Shown one piece after another: positions 34,405 to 47,770 of a stretch of 64,000 bases of DNA (positions within the stretch are counted from its first letter, which is position 1; each line of letters starts with the position of its first letter). The position numbers and the translations under genes are program-made. The stretch lies in assembly GCA_029747585.1 (NCBI GenBank), contig JAPEVF010000227.1, positions 1-64,000 on the forward strand. The letters run 5' to 3'. The notes beneath the pieces were generated by a model, which searched no databases, was not told the origin of the DNA, and saw nothing but the letters and a program-made list of their open reading frames with translations. This stretch comes from Pleurotus djamor (taxonomy: Eukaryota; Basidiomycota; Agaricomycetes; Agaricales; Pleurotaceae).

Positions 34405-37400
34405 ATGGCTCGCTCTCAGCAAAGAAGGAAGCGTATTGATGATCTACTCTCCGCTTCCGCAACGATTTTAGACCAGGCTGAAGGGCCTCTGAGCCTCGCG
34501 CCCATTCCGGGGTTATCAGTGGCAGCTGGTGCCCTGCTAAAGTTAGTAGAGATGGTTCAGGTATGTGTTATTCGAGTTACTTGGTCCTTTCGACAGCCCA
34601 TCGAGTTCGCGGGAAGAAAACTAGGAGTAACAAAGAGGAATGCCTGGAGCTGTCTCAGAGTCTGAATTCTCTTGCATCCTTCCTGGTGTCTACGTCAGCG
34701 AATATCCAAGAGCAAATGAAATCCGACCCACTTGCAAATCCTCAACTCGCATCCGAGAACTTGCGACGATCTCAGGAACTCCAAGATCGCGTCAAGCAAT
34801 TATCTGAGTATGTGATCCTTGGAGGTAGTTTTGTGTCATGGCGATGATGGTTTTTTGCACAGGGATATCGAGGGGATTCTGACGAGAGCACATGAAGTGC
34901 TTGAGGGGAATGTGGTATCGCGCTTCTTCCGAAGTAATATGGATGCGGACACCCTTCAGGCCTTGGACAAAGAGGTACAGCAAGCACAGTCGCGTTTCCA
35001 GGTATGTGTACGCCCGCGTCGCGTTTACAAGAGATTTTGAATGTTCGTACTTTTGTGTAGCTCAAGGGGGCTGTCAGCATCGAGATGGTGGTCAACGAAC
35101 TCATTGCGACCACACAGGCAGCAGAGCTAGACCGCCAGCTCGGTAAACTTCGCACAGTCGACGCCGGGTACCGAGCTCCCGTTAATGCTCGAAAGAGCCG
35201 CTGGTTGGAAGGGACAAGGACACAGCTACTACAAGATATCGTAGACTGGTCGCATGGGCACGGCTCGGATCAGGTTCGCGCAAACACGCACGTCTTCGTC
35301 CTTACTGGGGGAGCGGGAACTGGGAAATCGACGATCGCCGTTCAGGTGGCTAAGATTTTTGATGAAGCTGGGGTGCTCGGGGGGGTCGTTCTTCTTTGAA
35401 CGCGGCGTGGAGGAACTGTCTTCGACACGACATGTCTTCCCTACGCTTGCTGTTCAGCTTGCTCGCTCGCACAAGTACCTGGCGCCATACATCGTCAAAG
35501 GGATTACGAAGCATCAAGATAAAGGAAACACGCAGAATCTGACCTACGCTCTGGATGAACTTGTCGTCGAGCCTTTATCAGAAGTCCCCGAAGATCAACG
35601 ACCGTCGCAACCTTTAGTCTTCGTACTCGACGCACTCGATGAATGTAGCGAACAAAGTCAGGTCCCAGCCTTGCTGTACGCCCTTCTCAAGCGCATACGA
35701 TCTCTACCTTTCCCCCTTCGCCTGTTCGTCACTTCTCGGCCCGAATATCACATCCAAGACGCATTTGCGTCACTGGAATGGGAATCCGAACCTCAACCGT
35801 ACCAACTAACCTCCATACCATTGAACATTGTCCGTGATGACATCAGGCGATTCATCGACGTTCGGGCCACGGAGATTGGCATAGCGCAGAAGCTCAAGAC
35901 AGCTCAAGCCGATGCTATTGAGAGGCTCACTGATGCTGCGGGGGGTCTTTTCATCTTTGCGTCGACCGCTCTGGAATTTCTCGCGCGATATCAACGTGAC
36001 CTGGGGAAAACTCTCAAATTAGTCCTCAACCATCCATTGAATGTAGACACACTCGACGCCCTCTACGATGTTGTCCTTCGTAACGCCTTCTCCGAGAACG
36101 ACTTCCGTCATCCCGATTTAGGACCTGCGATTCCCTTGGTTCTAGGTGTACTTGCAGTCGTCCAAGATCAGCTGGCTCCGCAACATCTCGACGCTCTTCT
36201 GCAGATGGATCACGCAACCCTCAGCGAGGTTTTGGATCGCCTCCAATCAGTCTTGACCTTCTCCGAGGACCACCCGATTCGCCTTCTGCACGCTAGTTTC
36301 CCCCAGTATTTGGTAGACCCCGAGCGATGCAAACTTCCCAAGATAAGCAACAATCCTTCCTTCCGTGGGCACGATTACCTGGCCAGACAGTGCCTAAAGG
36401 TCTTGCTCGACGGCGACAATCTCAAGAGGAACATATGCGATCTCGCAGATCCGCTCGTTTTCAGAAACGACATCCCGGATTTGAACGAGTGTTTGACGCA
36501 ATCAATCCCCCCNTCACGTCCAGTACTCTTGCCTCCACTGGGTAACACATCTGTGCAACTCGAATCCTTCGCCTGAGTCGTTGAACCTCCTGAAGGAATT
36601 TTCAGAGACAAAAATGCTGTATTGGATGGAGGCGCTCGCGATGCTTGGTCGAATTGACGCAGTTGTGTCAATGCTCGCTCGAACACTACAATGGCACAAG
36701 GTACTTTCGCTTGCGTCTCGTTTCAGTCTCCTGCGTGGAAGTCTCACCCGTCGTATCATTATCAGGTAGACGACCAGACAAGATTCCTGCTGAACGATGG
36801 ATATCGTTTCGTCCTCAACTTCATGGACGCCATGACGGCATGCCCGTTCCACATCTACGCTTCTGGTCTCCCTTTTTCTCCCACTAAATCTCTCCTTCGG
36901 AAATTCTATATGCACCAAGCCGATGATTCTTGCGCTGTTGATGTCCTCGCTGGTCTCGATGAAGGTTGGGGAGCATGTTTGCAAGTGATGGAAGGACATA
37001 GGACCTTTATACGACACGTTACGTTCTCCCACAATGGCCAATGGATCGCTTCCACCAGCGATGACCCAGAATTTTACATCTGGAATTCTTCGACTGGAAT
37101 TCTCCTTCATCGGATTTCCGGCCATCTCAAAGCGGTAGTGACGGCTTTGTTCTCGTCGGATGATAATACTGTCTTTTCCGGATCGTTGGATAGCACAATA
37201 ATGATCTGGAATACAGTATCCGGAGCGCCTTTAAAAGTCATTCAGTTGGATGCACCAGTTCAGTCCATGGCTCTGTCCTCCGCTGCGCCCGATATTCCTC
37301 AGAAGATCGCTGTGGCCTCCAGGTACTACGGTCCGATGTACCCAGGTGAGGAGGGCATGGTGACCAAAATTCTCGATATCGACGGCCAAATCCTCAAGAC

Positions 37401-38640
37401 GCTCCCTGAGGGATTGGGCAGATGCATTGATTGGTCCGTAGACAACAAATACTTCGCCTTGGCTGAGCGAGAGAAGGTCGTCGTCTATACCACACAAACA
37501 TATGAAGTTTGGAAGGAATTGGTGGGCCCCAGCGCCGATGTGACCGTCGTCAAACTTTTCCCTCAATCGGACTTCCTTGCATCTGGTGCCTCAGACTATA
37601 CTGTACGACTCTGGCAACTGGCGTCGCAAACATGTATACACGTATTCGAGGGACATACCGGATATCTGCGGGGTATCGCGATTAACCCTCAGAAAGGTCT
37701 CCTTGTATCAACTGCACTGGATCGGTCGATGCGCGTCTGGTCATTAGCGGAGAAAACCTGCGTTTCCGTGCATTCAGTTCCCGACTCTATCACGAGACTC
37801 TCCTTCTCACCTGACGGCGAGATGCTAGTATCCGGGGATTTAGGCCACATGCTTCGATCCTGGGATGTCAATGAACCAGCCCAAACGCCCCTGTTCCCAG
37901 CGATTGATTGGGTCATCTCGCCAGATGCGCGACTTATGGCTGCGAGAGAACTAAGGAATGGTGCAGGAAGGAACGATCAAGTAGAACTCTGGTCCATCCG
38001 GGATGACCGCCTTGTCGCGAAGCTCAGTATTGGCAAGCATCTGAGATCAATTCTGGCGAGCACAGACGGACCATGGTTTGCTCTGCTCACAGAATCAGTG
38101 ATCTATCGAATCAATATCGTGACGCAAGAGACGTCTTACTTAACACTAGGCCTTGTAGGCGAGGGCCTGAAGCACCCTAGGTGGGATCACATCCTTTCCC
38201 TTACTGGAAGCGGAGGCGTTTCCACCGACGGACGACTCATCTACCTTCAAATTATCGAGTACAACGCCATGTTTCCTCCCAAAAATTGGTATATCCTCGA
38301 TTGGCAGTCTGAGGAAATCAAGGATGTGGATCAGGAGGACGTTCCACCAGAGTATTGTGGCGTGAGGCCTCCGCAACGGTACATACATCAATCGGGATGG
38401 TTGATAGACCAGTGGAAATACAGATTCATGTGTTGGCTGCCGCCCACCTTTCGAGGTAAAGATGTGAACACATGTTGTCTGGACGCTGATGGCCCTACTC
38501 CCAAATATTTCTCCGTCAATGGGGCGCAGAAAATTACTGTGTTAGGTGTGAAAAACACCCGCGAGGCTCAAGGACAGGGATCAGTTGAGTGGCGAACAGT
38601 TTCTGCTTGTATGGAACGGGTCCTTGGACCACACAGTTGA
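34405..38640 (+). CDS. NACHT-WD40 STAND protein, copy A (frame broken twice at homopolymers)
   Basis: Exons 34405-34560, 34617-34807, 34863-35001, 35061-36700 and 36766-38640 match copy B. Two single-base problems break the frame: a run of seven G at about 35379-35385 where one G too many is present, and the N at 36513. Discounting both gives about 1332 residues. The N-terminus is helical (RSQQRRKRIDDLLSASATI). The NACHT domain has Walker A GGAGTGKST and Walker B LVFVLDALDECS, then TSRPEYHIQD (sensor). WD40 repeats fill exon 5 (VTFSHNGQWIAS, NTVFSGSLDSTIMIWN, FLASGASDYTVRLWQ, LSFSPDGEMLVSG). Fungal STAND proteins are candidate non-self receptors. Whether the G insertion is real is open. Confidence 0.8.
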
Positions 38641-38957
38641 TACCAAGGAACTCGTAGTGATTTGTTTTGTAAACAATGTAACTTCGTCGTTGATTATATT
38701 CTGCTGGCAAATATATGGTGCATGAAAGAGGTATCTCAATGGTGTTTCGGATGGAAAACTGAAAGATACAGCAACATCAGACGCAAGCGAAGCTGGAGGG
38801 ACTGGGCCACGTTTTTGCCATCACGCCGACACAATCACTTCTAGCACACTCACCATGTCGATTCTGACGCTCGTCACCTTGCGCGTGGCCAAACGCGAAG
38901 TCTGACAACCAATTGTCGCTTGCTGTACCATTGATCAGTATCCCATGTTCCTGCGAA
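38641..38957. other. Spacer between the two NACHT-WD40 genes
   Basis: A 317-bp spacer that must contain the 3' end of copy A and the promoter of copy B. No ORF is supported. Confidence 0.5.
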
Positions 38958-41900
38958 ATGGCTCGCTCCCAGCAAAGAAGAAAGCGTATTGATGACTTGC
39001 TCTCCACTGCTTCGACCATTCTAAGCCAGGCCGAAGGGCCTCTGAGCCTTGCACCGATTCCTGAGCTGTCAGTGGCAGCAGGTGCCTTGTTGAGGTTGGT
39101 AGAGATGGTCCAGGTACGTGCTGGTCTTGTTGTTCAATGCTCACGATAAAGAGGGCCCTGACATCGCCGAAGAAAACCAGGAATAATAAAGAGGAATGCC
39201 TGCAGTTGGCCCAGAGTCTGAATTCTCTCGCCACATTCCTGGAGTCTACGTCAGCCAATATTGAAGAGCAAATGAAATCAAGCACACTTTACAACCCTCA
39301 GACCGCGTCTTCGAGTTTACGACGATCTGAAGAACTCCAAGATCGTGTCAAGCAACTCTCTGAGTATGTGGCTCTCAGAACCCGTGCGACAATGATGCTG
39401 ATTTGCATACAGAGATACTGAGAGCATCCTAGCGAGGGCGCACGGGGTACTTGAGGGAAATGTAGTATCACGCTTCTTCCGAAGCAGCTTGGACGCAGAA
39501 ACTCTTCAATTGCTCGACAAGGAGGTTCAGCAAGCACAGTCCCGTTTTCAGGTACGCACAATCTTTCCTCTCATGTTCGCCAGAAACTCTGAACGGGCAT
39601 GTCTTTGCCTAGCTCAAAGGAACTGTCAGCATCGAAATAGTGGTCAACGAACTCATTGCGACCTCACAAGCAGCCGAGCTAGACCACCAGCTTGGTAAAC
39701 TGCGTACAGTCGATGCTGGGTACAGAGCTCCCGTCAATGCCAGGAAGAGTCGCTGGTTGGAAGGGACAAGGACACAGCTACTACAAGATATCGTAGACTG
39801 GTCGCATGGGCACGGCTCGGATGAGGTTCGCGCAAACGCGCACGTCTTCGTCCTTACTGGAGGAGCGGGGACAGGGAAATCGACGATCGCTGTTCAGGTG
39901 GCTAAGATGTTTGATGAAGTTGGGGTACTCGGCGGATCATTCTTTTTTGAGCGCGGCGTTGAGGAACTGTCCTCCACTCGATACATATTTCCTACCCTTG
40001 CCGTTCAATTGGCTCGCTCTCACAAGTATCTGGCGCCGTACATCATTCGAGGAATCGCGAAACATCTCAACAAAGGGACTACACAGAATATGGCCTACGC
40101 TCTGGATGAACTCATCGTTGAGCCTTTGTCACAGGTCTCCTCCAATGAACGTCCGTCACAACCCTTGGTCTTTGTCCTTGACGCCCTCGACGAATGCAGC
40201 GAACAAGATCAAGTCCCTGGTCTACTCTACCTTCTTCTCAAGCGCATACGTTCTCTCCCTTTCCCCCTCCGTCTGTTCGTCACCTCTCGACCTGAGTACC
40301 ACATCCAAGATGCTTTTGCATCGGTCGAGTGGGAGTCGGAACCTCGACCGTACCAGTTGACATCAATACCAATGAACATTGTCCGTAGCGATATCAAACA
40401 ATTCATTGAGGTTCGATCCACCGAGATTGGCATCGCGCACAAGCTGAAGACAGTTCGAGAGGATACTATCGAGAGACTCACTGATGCTGCCGCCGGTCTT
40501 TTCATTTTTGCGTCAACTGCTCTCGAATTTCTTGGTCGCTACCAACGTGATCTCGGCAAAACCCTGGAGCTCGTTCTCAACCATCCGTTGAACGTCGACA
40601 CACTCGATGCCCTTTACAGTGTCGTCCTTCAGAATGCTTTCTCCAACAATGACTTCCGTCATCCCGACTTGGGACCCGCGATTCCCGTTGTCCTAGGTGT
40701 CCTTGCCGTCATCCAAGATCAGCTGGCACCGCAAGATCTTAGCACCCTTTTGCAGTTGGATCGCGCAACACTCAACGAGGTTCTTTGTCGTCTGGAGTCA
40801 GTCTTGACGTTCTCTGAGGACAACCCAATTCGTCTACTCCATGCGAGTTTCCCCCAGTACTTTGTGGATCCAAAGCGTTGCCGGCTCCCCAATATTAGCG
40901 ACGAGCCCTCCTTTCGTGGCGATGACTTCCTTGCCATCCAGTGCCTGACAACCTTGCTAGACAGTAATAGTCTGCGGAGGAATATATGCGACCTTAAAGA
41001 TCCGCTGGTATTCAGAAGCGATATTCCAGATTTAAACGGACGTCTGCTACGCTCGATCCCCTCCCACGTCCAATATTCATGCCTTTATTGGGCTACTCAT
41101 CTGTGCAACTCTACGCCGACGCCCGAGTTGACACGCCTTTTGGGGGAATTTACAGAGACGAAGATGCTGTGTTGGATGGAAGCACTAGGGATGCTTGGCC
41201 GGATCGATGCAGCCGTGTCCATGCTCACTCGCACCTTGCGATGGCACAAGGTACAGCTCGCCTTGCCCCTCATCTTATTCTTTTCGTTGTAATCTCACGC
41301 TTCATGTTGCAAGGTTGACAATAGGACACGAATACTGTTGAACGATGGCTACCGATTTGTCCTAACCTTCATGGACGCCATTAAGACATGCCCCTTCCAG
41401 GTCTATGCGTCTGGTCTCCCGTTTTCCCCGACAACATCTCTTCTTCGGGAGGTATACTCACATCAATTCAACGATCCTTCCGTCGTCAATGTTCTCGCTG
41501 GTCTTGATGAAACTTGGGGCGCGTGTCTGCGAGTGATGGAAGGGCATAAACATATTGTGGACAGTGTCGCATTTTCTCACAACGGTCGATGGATCGCTTC
41601 TGCGAGCTTTGACTATGATGTCAAAGTCTGGGATGCAGCAGGAGGAATGCTTCTCCGAACCCTTTCTGGGCATACAGATCGTCTCTCTATGACTGTTTTC
41701 TCATCAGACGACAATACAATCCTCTCCGGATCCTATGACAAGACCATAAGAGTATGGAATACTGCTTCGGGAGCGCCTCTCAAAACCATTACTTTGGATG
41801 GATCCGTTCGGCGTATCATCTTGCCTTTCGGTCCCGTTAACACTGAACGGATCTTGGTCTTGCTTTCCCCTGGCGTGGAAGTATCCCCTAGTCTTTCCTT

Positions 41901-43197
41901 TATACAAATCCTTGACAATGATGGTCACGTCCTGGAAACCCCTCCTCTGAGATTGACGCACCCTGAAAGTGTGGACTGGTCACTGAATAACAAGTATCTG
42001 GCCATTGCCCCAGCCGCCAATATCATCCTCTACGACACAGATACATATTCCGTTCTTGGAGAACTGGTGGGACATCAAGATGATGTGACTGGTCTGAAGA
42101 TTGTACCTCAATCTAGTCACCTTGTCTCTGGTTCTGTTGATCGAACTATCCGTGTCTGGGACGTCGAAGCTCGGAGATGTATCCATGTCTTCGAGGGCCA
42201 TACCAGATATGTACATCGCATCACGGTCAGCCCTGTAAACGGTCTCGTCGCGTCCTCTTCGTGGGACAACTCGTTGCGCATATGGTCCCTACAGGAGAAG
42301 ACCTGCGTTGCTACACACACAACGACTAGCAACTGCATAATGAGCCTGTCTTTCTCACCAGACGGGGAATACCTGGTATCTGGGGATCTAAATTCCATGC
42401 TCCAATTGTGGGACGTTCACGAACGACCGAAAGCGACCTCGGTTGAACGAGACGTGGTGGGCTGGGTAATCTCACCAGATGGACGGTTCATGGCGACGAA
42501 GGTTGCGATGGGTCAGGCGGAAGTCTGGTCTATGAAAGAGGACCGCCTTGTTGCTAGTGTTAGGGTTGATGAGAGTGACGATCCACCAGCGTTCTTACAT
42601 GCCCTTGTGACAAGCGGAGATGGTCTTTGGGTCGCTCTAGTTTTCCCATCTTCAACCATCCATCTGATCAACACCATAACCGAGGAAACATCCTCTTTAT
42701 CGCTAGACCCCCAACAACATCCTAGATGGACAAGCAAGAGTGTTAGGAATCTCATCACAGGACGGGGAGGTATTACCTTGGATGGGAAATTCATCTATCT
42801 TCGATGCCTTGAGGATGTGGATCAAGATGGTGTCGAAGCTCAAGTCCCAAGATGGTACATCCTTAACTGGCAGCTTCAGCAGATCGCGGATGTCGCCGAG
42901 GAAGATGTACCATCGGAGTATTTCCGACCGTCCCACCAGCGATACGTGCAACACGACGGGTGGTTTGTGGATCGATGGCAAAACAGACATCTATGTTGGA
43001 TGCCGCCTGCGTTTCGAAGCGAACGTGAAGACACCTGGTGTTGTTTGTATGAAGATAGCTTCGCTGCGAAGTATTTCTCCATCAGCACTTCTCGGAAGAT
43101 TACAGTTTTAGACATGGGATATCATTGTGGGGGACAAGAATCGGACGAATGGAAATCGCTTTATAAGTGTTTAGAAAGGAAGCTTGGACGGGCGTGA
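38958..43197 (+). CDS. NACHT-WD40 STAND (NLR-like) protein, copy B, intact
   Basis: Exons 38958-39113, 39173-39363, 39413-39551, 39613-41250 and 41314-43197 total 4008 bases, about 1335 residues, with no break. N-terminal helical region (about residues 1-160) including a coiled stretch (DKEVQQAQSRFQ). NACHT domain from about residue 210: GGAGTGKST (Walker A), LVFVLDALDEC (Walker B), RLFVTSRPEYH. A helical linker follows. The C-terminal half holds about seven WD40-type blades, clearest at GHKHIVDSVAFSHNGRWIAS, DNTILSGSYDKTIRVWN, HLVSGSVDRTIRVWD, GLVASSSWDNSLRIWS and LSFSPDGEYLVSG. Such proteins oligomerise on ligand binding through the repeats and act in cytosolic recognition; the ligand is unknown. 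Exons 1-3 have exactly the same lengths as in copy A. Confidence 0.92.
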
Positions 43198-44793
43198 TGG
43201 TTATATTGTGCTCACTATTGGGAACCCATGTACTTACCCTGCATTTCTGGACAGGAATAAGTATACTCTACATCTCTCGAAGCTGGAGCTTGGACTTGAA
43301 GCTTGAAGCTTGATAGGCGAAGCTGAAGCACGCATATAATTCAACGACCATCTCAATGCCCCAGTGATCCATCGCTAGTACCTCGAAACGCAATTGAAAC
43401 GACAGGGTTCAGGCCTCAGGAGGGGTTAGGGGAGCCCAGGACCGCCAGGGGACATGACAATACCCACACCGCGTCTGGTCATGTGCTCGTCACCATCGCT
43501 ATCGACAACCGCCACCAGTCACTTTCTCTCCACGTTGAAAGCAAGATTGACTGCATGTTGAATCGTTAGTTCAGCTTAGTTTCTGCCGCTAAGACGAGAA
43601 ACGGACGGTTGCTCACAGTAATCTTCATACCTGTCTGACTTATCCCGAACTCTGTGGCTCCGTTGCGCAGACGGCGCAAGCTTTGATTCTCTCAAGCTCG
43701 TGAGCCCGTTCCCTAACTTCTCCCTCACCGGTCAGCCTGAAACCTGCATAAGTTTCAAGTTCTTCGATAAGAGCAACTGGAGAATCGTCACATCGTCCCT
43801 GCCTCGACTCACATCCAAGGCCTGAGGCGATATAAGTACCATGACTAAACGCTACGAAGGAGGCTGTTCCAGTTGGATTGGAGTCGAATCGGAGACACTC
43901 CCGTACGACAGCGCATTCCCCTCAGGAACACAAGTACACCTGCCTCGATGACCCACGTACCCTCTTGTTCAGCGCTACCACCTCCCTCACTATACCTGGG
44001 CATCTTGAACGAGGACGGTACCTTTCAGAAGTTAAAAGTAACCACACACGACCCTGCTCCTCAAACCCACTCTACGTCTCAACACGCGAAGACTCATCCA
44101 CATCAACTCCACTACACCCAGCACAGATGCCGTCCCTTCCGTCCCTTCATGTTGGGCTTCCTCACTCAACTTCATTGATATATACGCGCAGCACTCGCGG
44201 AAATGCCACCTTCCCCAAAAAAGACCAAACCAAAGGGTTTGAACGGTTCAGCTACTCAACCACTTGCGTTGAGAGGTAATCACGTTTGAATACTTCCACC
44301 GCCACCATCGCCATTGTCTCATCATGAGGCCTTGTAACGCTGCCTCTGGGCCTTTGTCGACACCACAGGCGGAATCGTACCCAATGATGAATGGAGATTT
44401 AAGCACCCCTTTTTCCCTCATCCCTCATCCCTCTTCCATACTCCGTGAGGTACAGCCGTCAACGGGTGTCTGGTATCGTTCGGTGAGTAACGTTCCAATA
44501 TTAGCACAGTAATGGTATATTAACAGTCGATATAGAGTAGGGTTCTGCATTCTCTTCAAGACCCGTGCATGCCACAGGCACGGTCGCTCCCGATGGCATG
44601 ACAATCTTGCGCCAATCGGCACTAGTCTCCTCTGTATCGAGCGTGCCCAGATAGCATGGCAGTTGGTGTTGGACCCATTGACTTGGAGGTGTGAGACGTG
44701 AGGAGGAGGGCCATCGACGCCTCGCAGACGACTTGAAATGGTATGCTAGATATATCGAGGTATGTTGAGGTATGTTGGGTGCCGTTGCTCGCA
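43198..44793. other. Intergenic region, no gene supported
   Basis: About 1.6 kb between copy B and the hydrophobin gene. Overlapping ORFs at 43873-44279 are compositionally poor. A minus-strand stretch around 44501-44700 reads as a protein-like sequence (GTLDTEETSADWRKIV) and could be an exon fragment, but I find no partner exon. Confidence 0.35.
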
Positions 44794-44800
44794 TATAAAG
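44794..44800 (+). promoter_or_regulatory. TATA box of the hydrophobin gene
   Basis: TATAAAG lies 80 bp before the hydrophobin ATG on the coding strand, a usual arrangement for a strongly expressed small secreted protein. Confidence 0.55.
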
Positions 44801-44873
44801 AGAAAAACAAGACCAAGGTATGTCTTCATCCTTCCTGGACCTTTCTGCCCATTGACTTCCTCTCAAGAACGTC

Positions 44874-45400
44874 ATGCAGTTTCGCGTCTCGTCTCTCATC
44901 ACCTTCGCGGTCGTTTTCGCCCTTCCACTCTTGGAGTTGGTGGTTGGGGCTGCGATGAACTTCCCTCGCCAAATACCAGCTAGTCAATGTACAACAGGAC
45001 CCATACAGTGCTGCAACGCGGTTTTGGAGGTTTGTTTTTGACACACGTTGAATGCGGACGACCTTGAGTTCATCTGATCTACATTCGTGACATGTAATTA
45101 GGCAGATGTCCCCAGCGTCGCTGCCATCTTAGTCCTGCTTGGTATCGCAATGCCTTCCCCAACTGTGTTGGTTGGCAGTGAGTGCACATCTCTTGGTATA
45201 CTCATCCAACTCCATGATGTGGATCAGTTACATGCTCCCCCCTATCAATCTTGGGGTTAGATGGTAATTTATGTTCGGCGAAAGCAGTATGTTGCCGGAA
45301 CAATAATTTCGTAAGTTGCAACGCTGGCATGAATCACCTACTAAACAGAATTCCCCAGAATGGCATTGTCTCTTTGGGATGTACTCCTGTGATTATGTAG
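44874..45400 (+). CDS. Class I hydrophobin
   Basis: Four exons (44874-45029, 45102-45177, 45228-45310, 45359-45400) give about 118 residues. A signal peptide starts MQFRVSSLITFAVVFALPLL. The mature part has eight Cys in the hydrophobin order: C-x6-CC-x32-C-x12-C-x5-CC-x12-C, within the class I spacing range. The segment NGIVSLGCTP is the typical end. Class I hydrophobins are secreted and self-assemble at air-water interfaces to coat hyphae, spores or fruiting bodies. It is a single gene here. The last intron contains a second possible acceptor (CTAAACAG) 10 nt upstream of the one used. Confidence 0.93.
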
Positions 45401-46200
45401 GGCGGGTGCGCACCGAGGCATTTTGAAGGTAGTTGGATCGTAATCGATGTACGTACAAGTTGTTCAAGGTTCGAGAAGGGAACGTTCAGTTCAGTGCCGT
45501 ACGCGCCCTGACAAATAGTACATGAGCGAGCTCGAGACGGCAAGGTACCAGGATTGTATCCATTGAGGAGCCACGACAATGCATACGTAGTAGGTGCATG
45601 GGTAGGAGGAGCGGGTACAACCTATGTTCGGACTGGTCCGTTTAGAGTGTATGGAGAAGGGTAGGGAGTCACGTCAGACGGCAAAGTCAAAGGACGTGGG
45701 TACGAGGAGAGGCAATCCATTCAACTCGACTGCGTTCCTTTTCGATGGAGTGGGTGGCTTCCGACCATGGTGTCAGATCGCCGCACAGTTTACGGCATGG
45801 AGGAAAGAGGCCACTGGGCCGAGAAAAGAGCTAGTTAGTCGATCAGAGACGGTGAGACGGTGAGATGGTGAGATGGTGAAAACAAGGGTTCGATGGCACA
45901 TGGCGAAAATTTCCTTTCCAGGAGACATCAAATCTCGATCATGCCTCCGTCCAAGTTCCTCTTCCGCCACCGCTTTACCCAACCACCTATGCTTCGTTCT
46001 TTCCGGCTCAATGAAATGTATGAAGAGTACACAGACTTATGTAAACGCCAGCCGCAGACTTAATACCAACGTGCGAAGTTCGAACTCAAGTTGAAGGCCA
46101 GACGTTGTCGGCTGAGAAGGTACTTACTATGTAGTCCTCAAACAATCATCATTTAAGAAAAGGTGATAACTGACACAAAAATCGTATAAGATTAGGTCTC
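45401..46200. other. Intergenic region
   Basis: About 800 bp between the convergent hydrophobin and PARP-like genes. A short imperfect GGTGAGATG-type tandem repeat lies near 45850-45878. No gene is supported. Confidence 0.4.
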
Positions 46201-47567
46201 TCACTCCAACCTGAAGTAGAAAGGACCTAGAATTCACGGTGTCAGTGAAACTCGACTAACGGATACAGAGCCCACTTACTCGCAGAAGCATCTACAACAT
46301 CAAACCCAGCCGGCTCGCAGGTCAGTATTCCACACAGACAAACCAAGAACTCAGAAAACTTACAACCCTCCGCGATGACTTTTCCATTCCTGTCCTTCCT
46401 GACAACCTTGTAAGCCCGAATGCTTGGAGCAGATGCTATCAAGTTTTCGCCAATTATATAAGTCAATCCCTTCATGTATGTACGGCGTTAATACAAATGG
46501 AACTGTCCTCACCGAAGCTGTGGCTATCGTTTCCATCCGTCCAAAGGACCTCTCCTTTGTATGTGTTTCGGATTGCCTCCGGGTATTTGTTCCAGTCTGT
46601 ATGTGACTACATTTTGAGCATGGATTCAAGAAGGGAGCTGAGACAGTGGGACGTACCGCCGTCGGTGATATTGATGAGCCTCCTCGTGAAGGCGCTGTAT
46701 GGATTGGACTGGTGGTGGTGGTGCCCATGATGATTATGATGATGGTGCGCTTCGATCAATGTAAGAAGTCAATCAAACGTTCAGAATGATAGTCAGCAAC
46801 GGAATACGCACAATGTGAATCAGGAAAACGCAAAACAATAATTTCAACCGGTAAAATCGCGTCCTTCTTGAATACGACAGTCTCATCATTCTTCAGAGTA
46901 CCTCTCCCGTGTCCCTTGGAGGTATACCCCTTGACGCCGCTGATCTACATACATCCATCAAAATGTTTAGCGCTCCCGGGACCGTTCAGAGTTAAAAGGA
47001 TGCGTACGGAATCATAACCTGAAGGTGGGTGTGTCACACCTATCATCGGCTTCGTGGCGGTGTATGTCCTCCCAACAGCTACGGCGCAGCGTATGATTAC
47101 GAGGTTTCGTGAGGTACCGGAGTGTACGTTCTTCATGTATTTCTGATCCGCAGATTCTGTGAATAGCACATGGAGTTTTAGTAAGCAAAAAGGCGGTATT
47201 ATGGGGACGTGGAAGAGTTTGAGACTGACTGGATGAGGTGGGGGAAACATATGCACCGATACCAAACATCGATCCTGGGCCTGTGATAGGGAATATAAAG
47301 TGTAAGTGATCGAGGATATGAAGGGAGTTAAGATTTACGCACTCGCTTTCGACGGATCAAGAGTCGCACGCAAGATGTGACAGACACCACACTTGGGAAG
47401 ATGGCAGGCCGTGAGCTTGGTATTATCGTCTCCAATGGTACATTCGCGTTTCGTTCCGTGCCACATGTATTGTTCATTCCCGATGCGTTTGCTGCGAACG
47501 ACGGGGGTCAACTCAATCAGGATGACGATCGTAGAATGCAAAATACATCGGGGAAAGAGGTACGCAC

Positions 47568-47588
47568 CGATACCATCAGGAAAAGCCT
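47568..47588. repeat. Left terminal inverted repeat of the 2.0-kb element
   Basis: The + strand begins CGATACCATCAGGAAAAGCC. The reverse complement of 49566-49587 reads CGATACGTCATCAGGAAAAC and so on, differing by a 2-nt insertion and a base change. Confidence 0.5.
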
Positions 47589-47630
47589 AAATGTACGATT
47601 TCGTCAATTCATGCAGAATAACAAAGAATA

Positions 47631-47770
47631 ATGCAAATTTTTCAGAGTTTATCCAAGTTTGCAAAATATAGACTCTCAAGATTTTGATTCTCTACATTTC
47701 GCAAAATTCTGCAAAATTCTGCGGCATGCGGCGGTACATCCAGGAAGCTTCGTATGAATTTTGCAGAATT
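47631..47770. repeat. TGCAAAAT-rich subterminal cluster, left end
   Basis: Repeated copies of GCAAAATTCTGCAAAATTCT-type words and the inverse TTTTGCAGAATT occur in about 140 bp. A matching cluster (TGCAAAATTTTGCAAAAT) lies at 49460-49560 at the other end. Such arrays commonly bind transposase in hAT-like elements. Confidence 0.55.

Noticed and set aside
36514..37125. Minus-strand ORF of 203 codons
   Set aside because: Mirror frame of NACHT-WD40 copy A.
45845..45880. GGTGAGATG-type short tandem repeat as a regulatory array
   Set aside because: Too short and imperfect; ordinary microsatellite slippage explains it.
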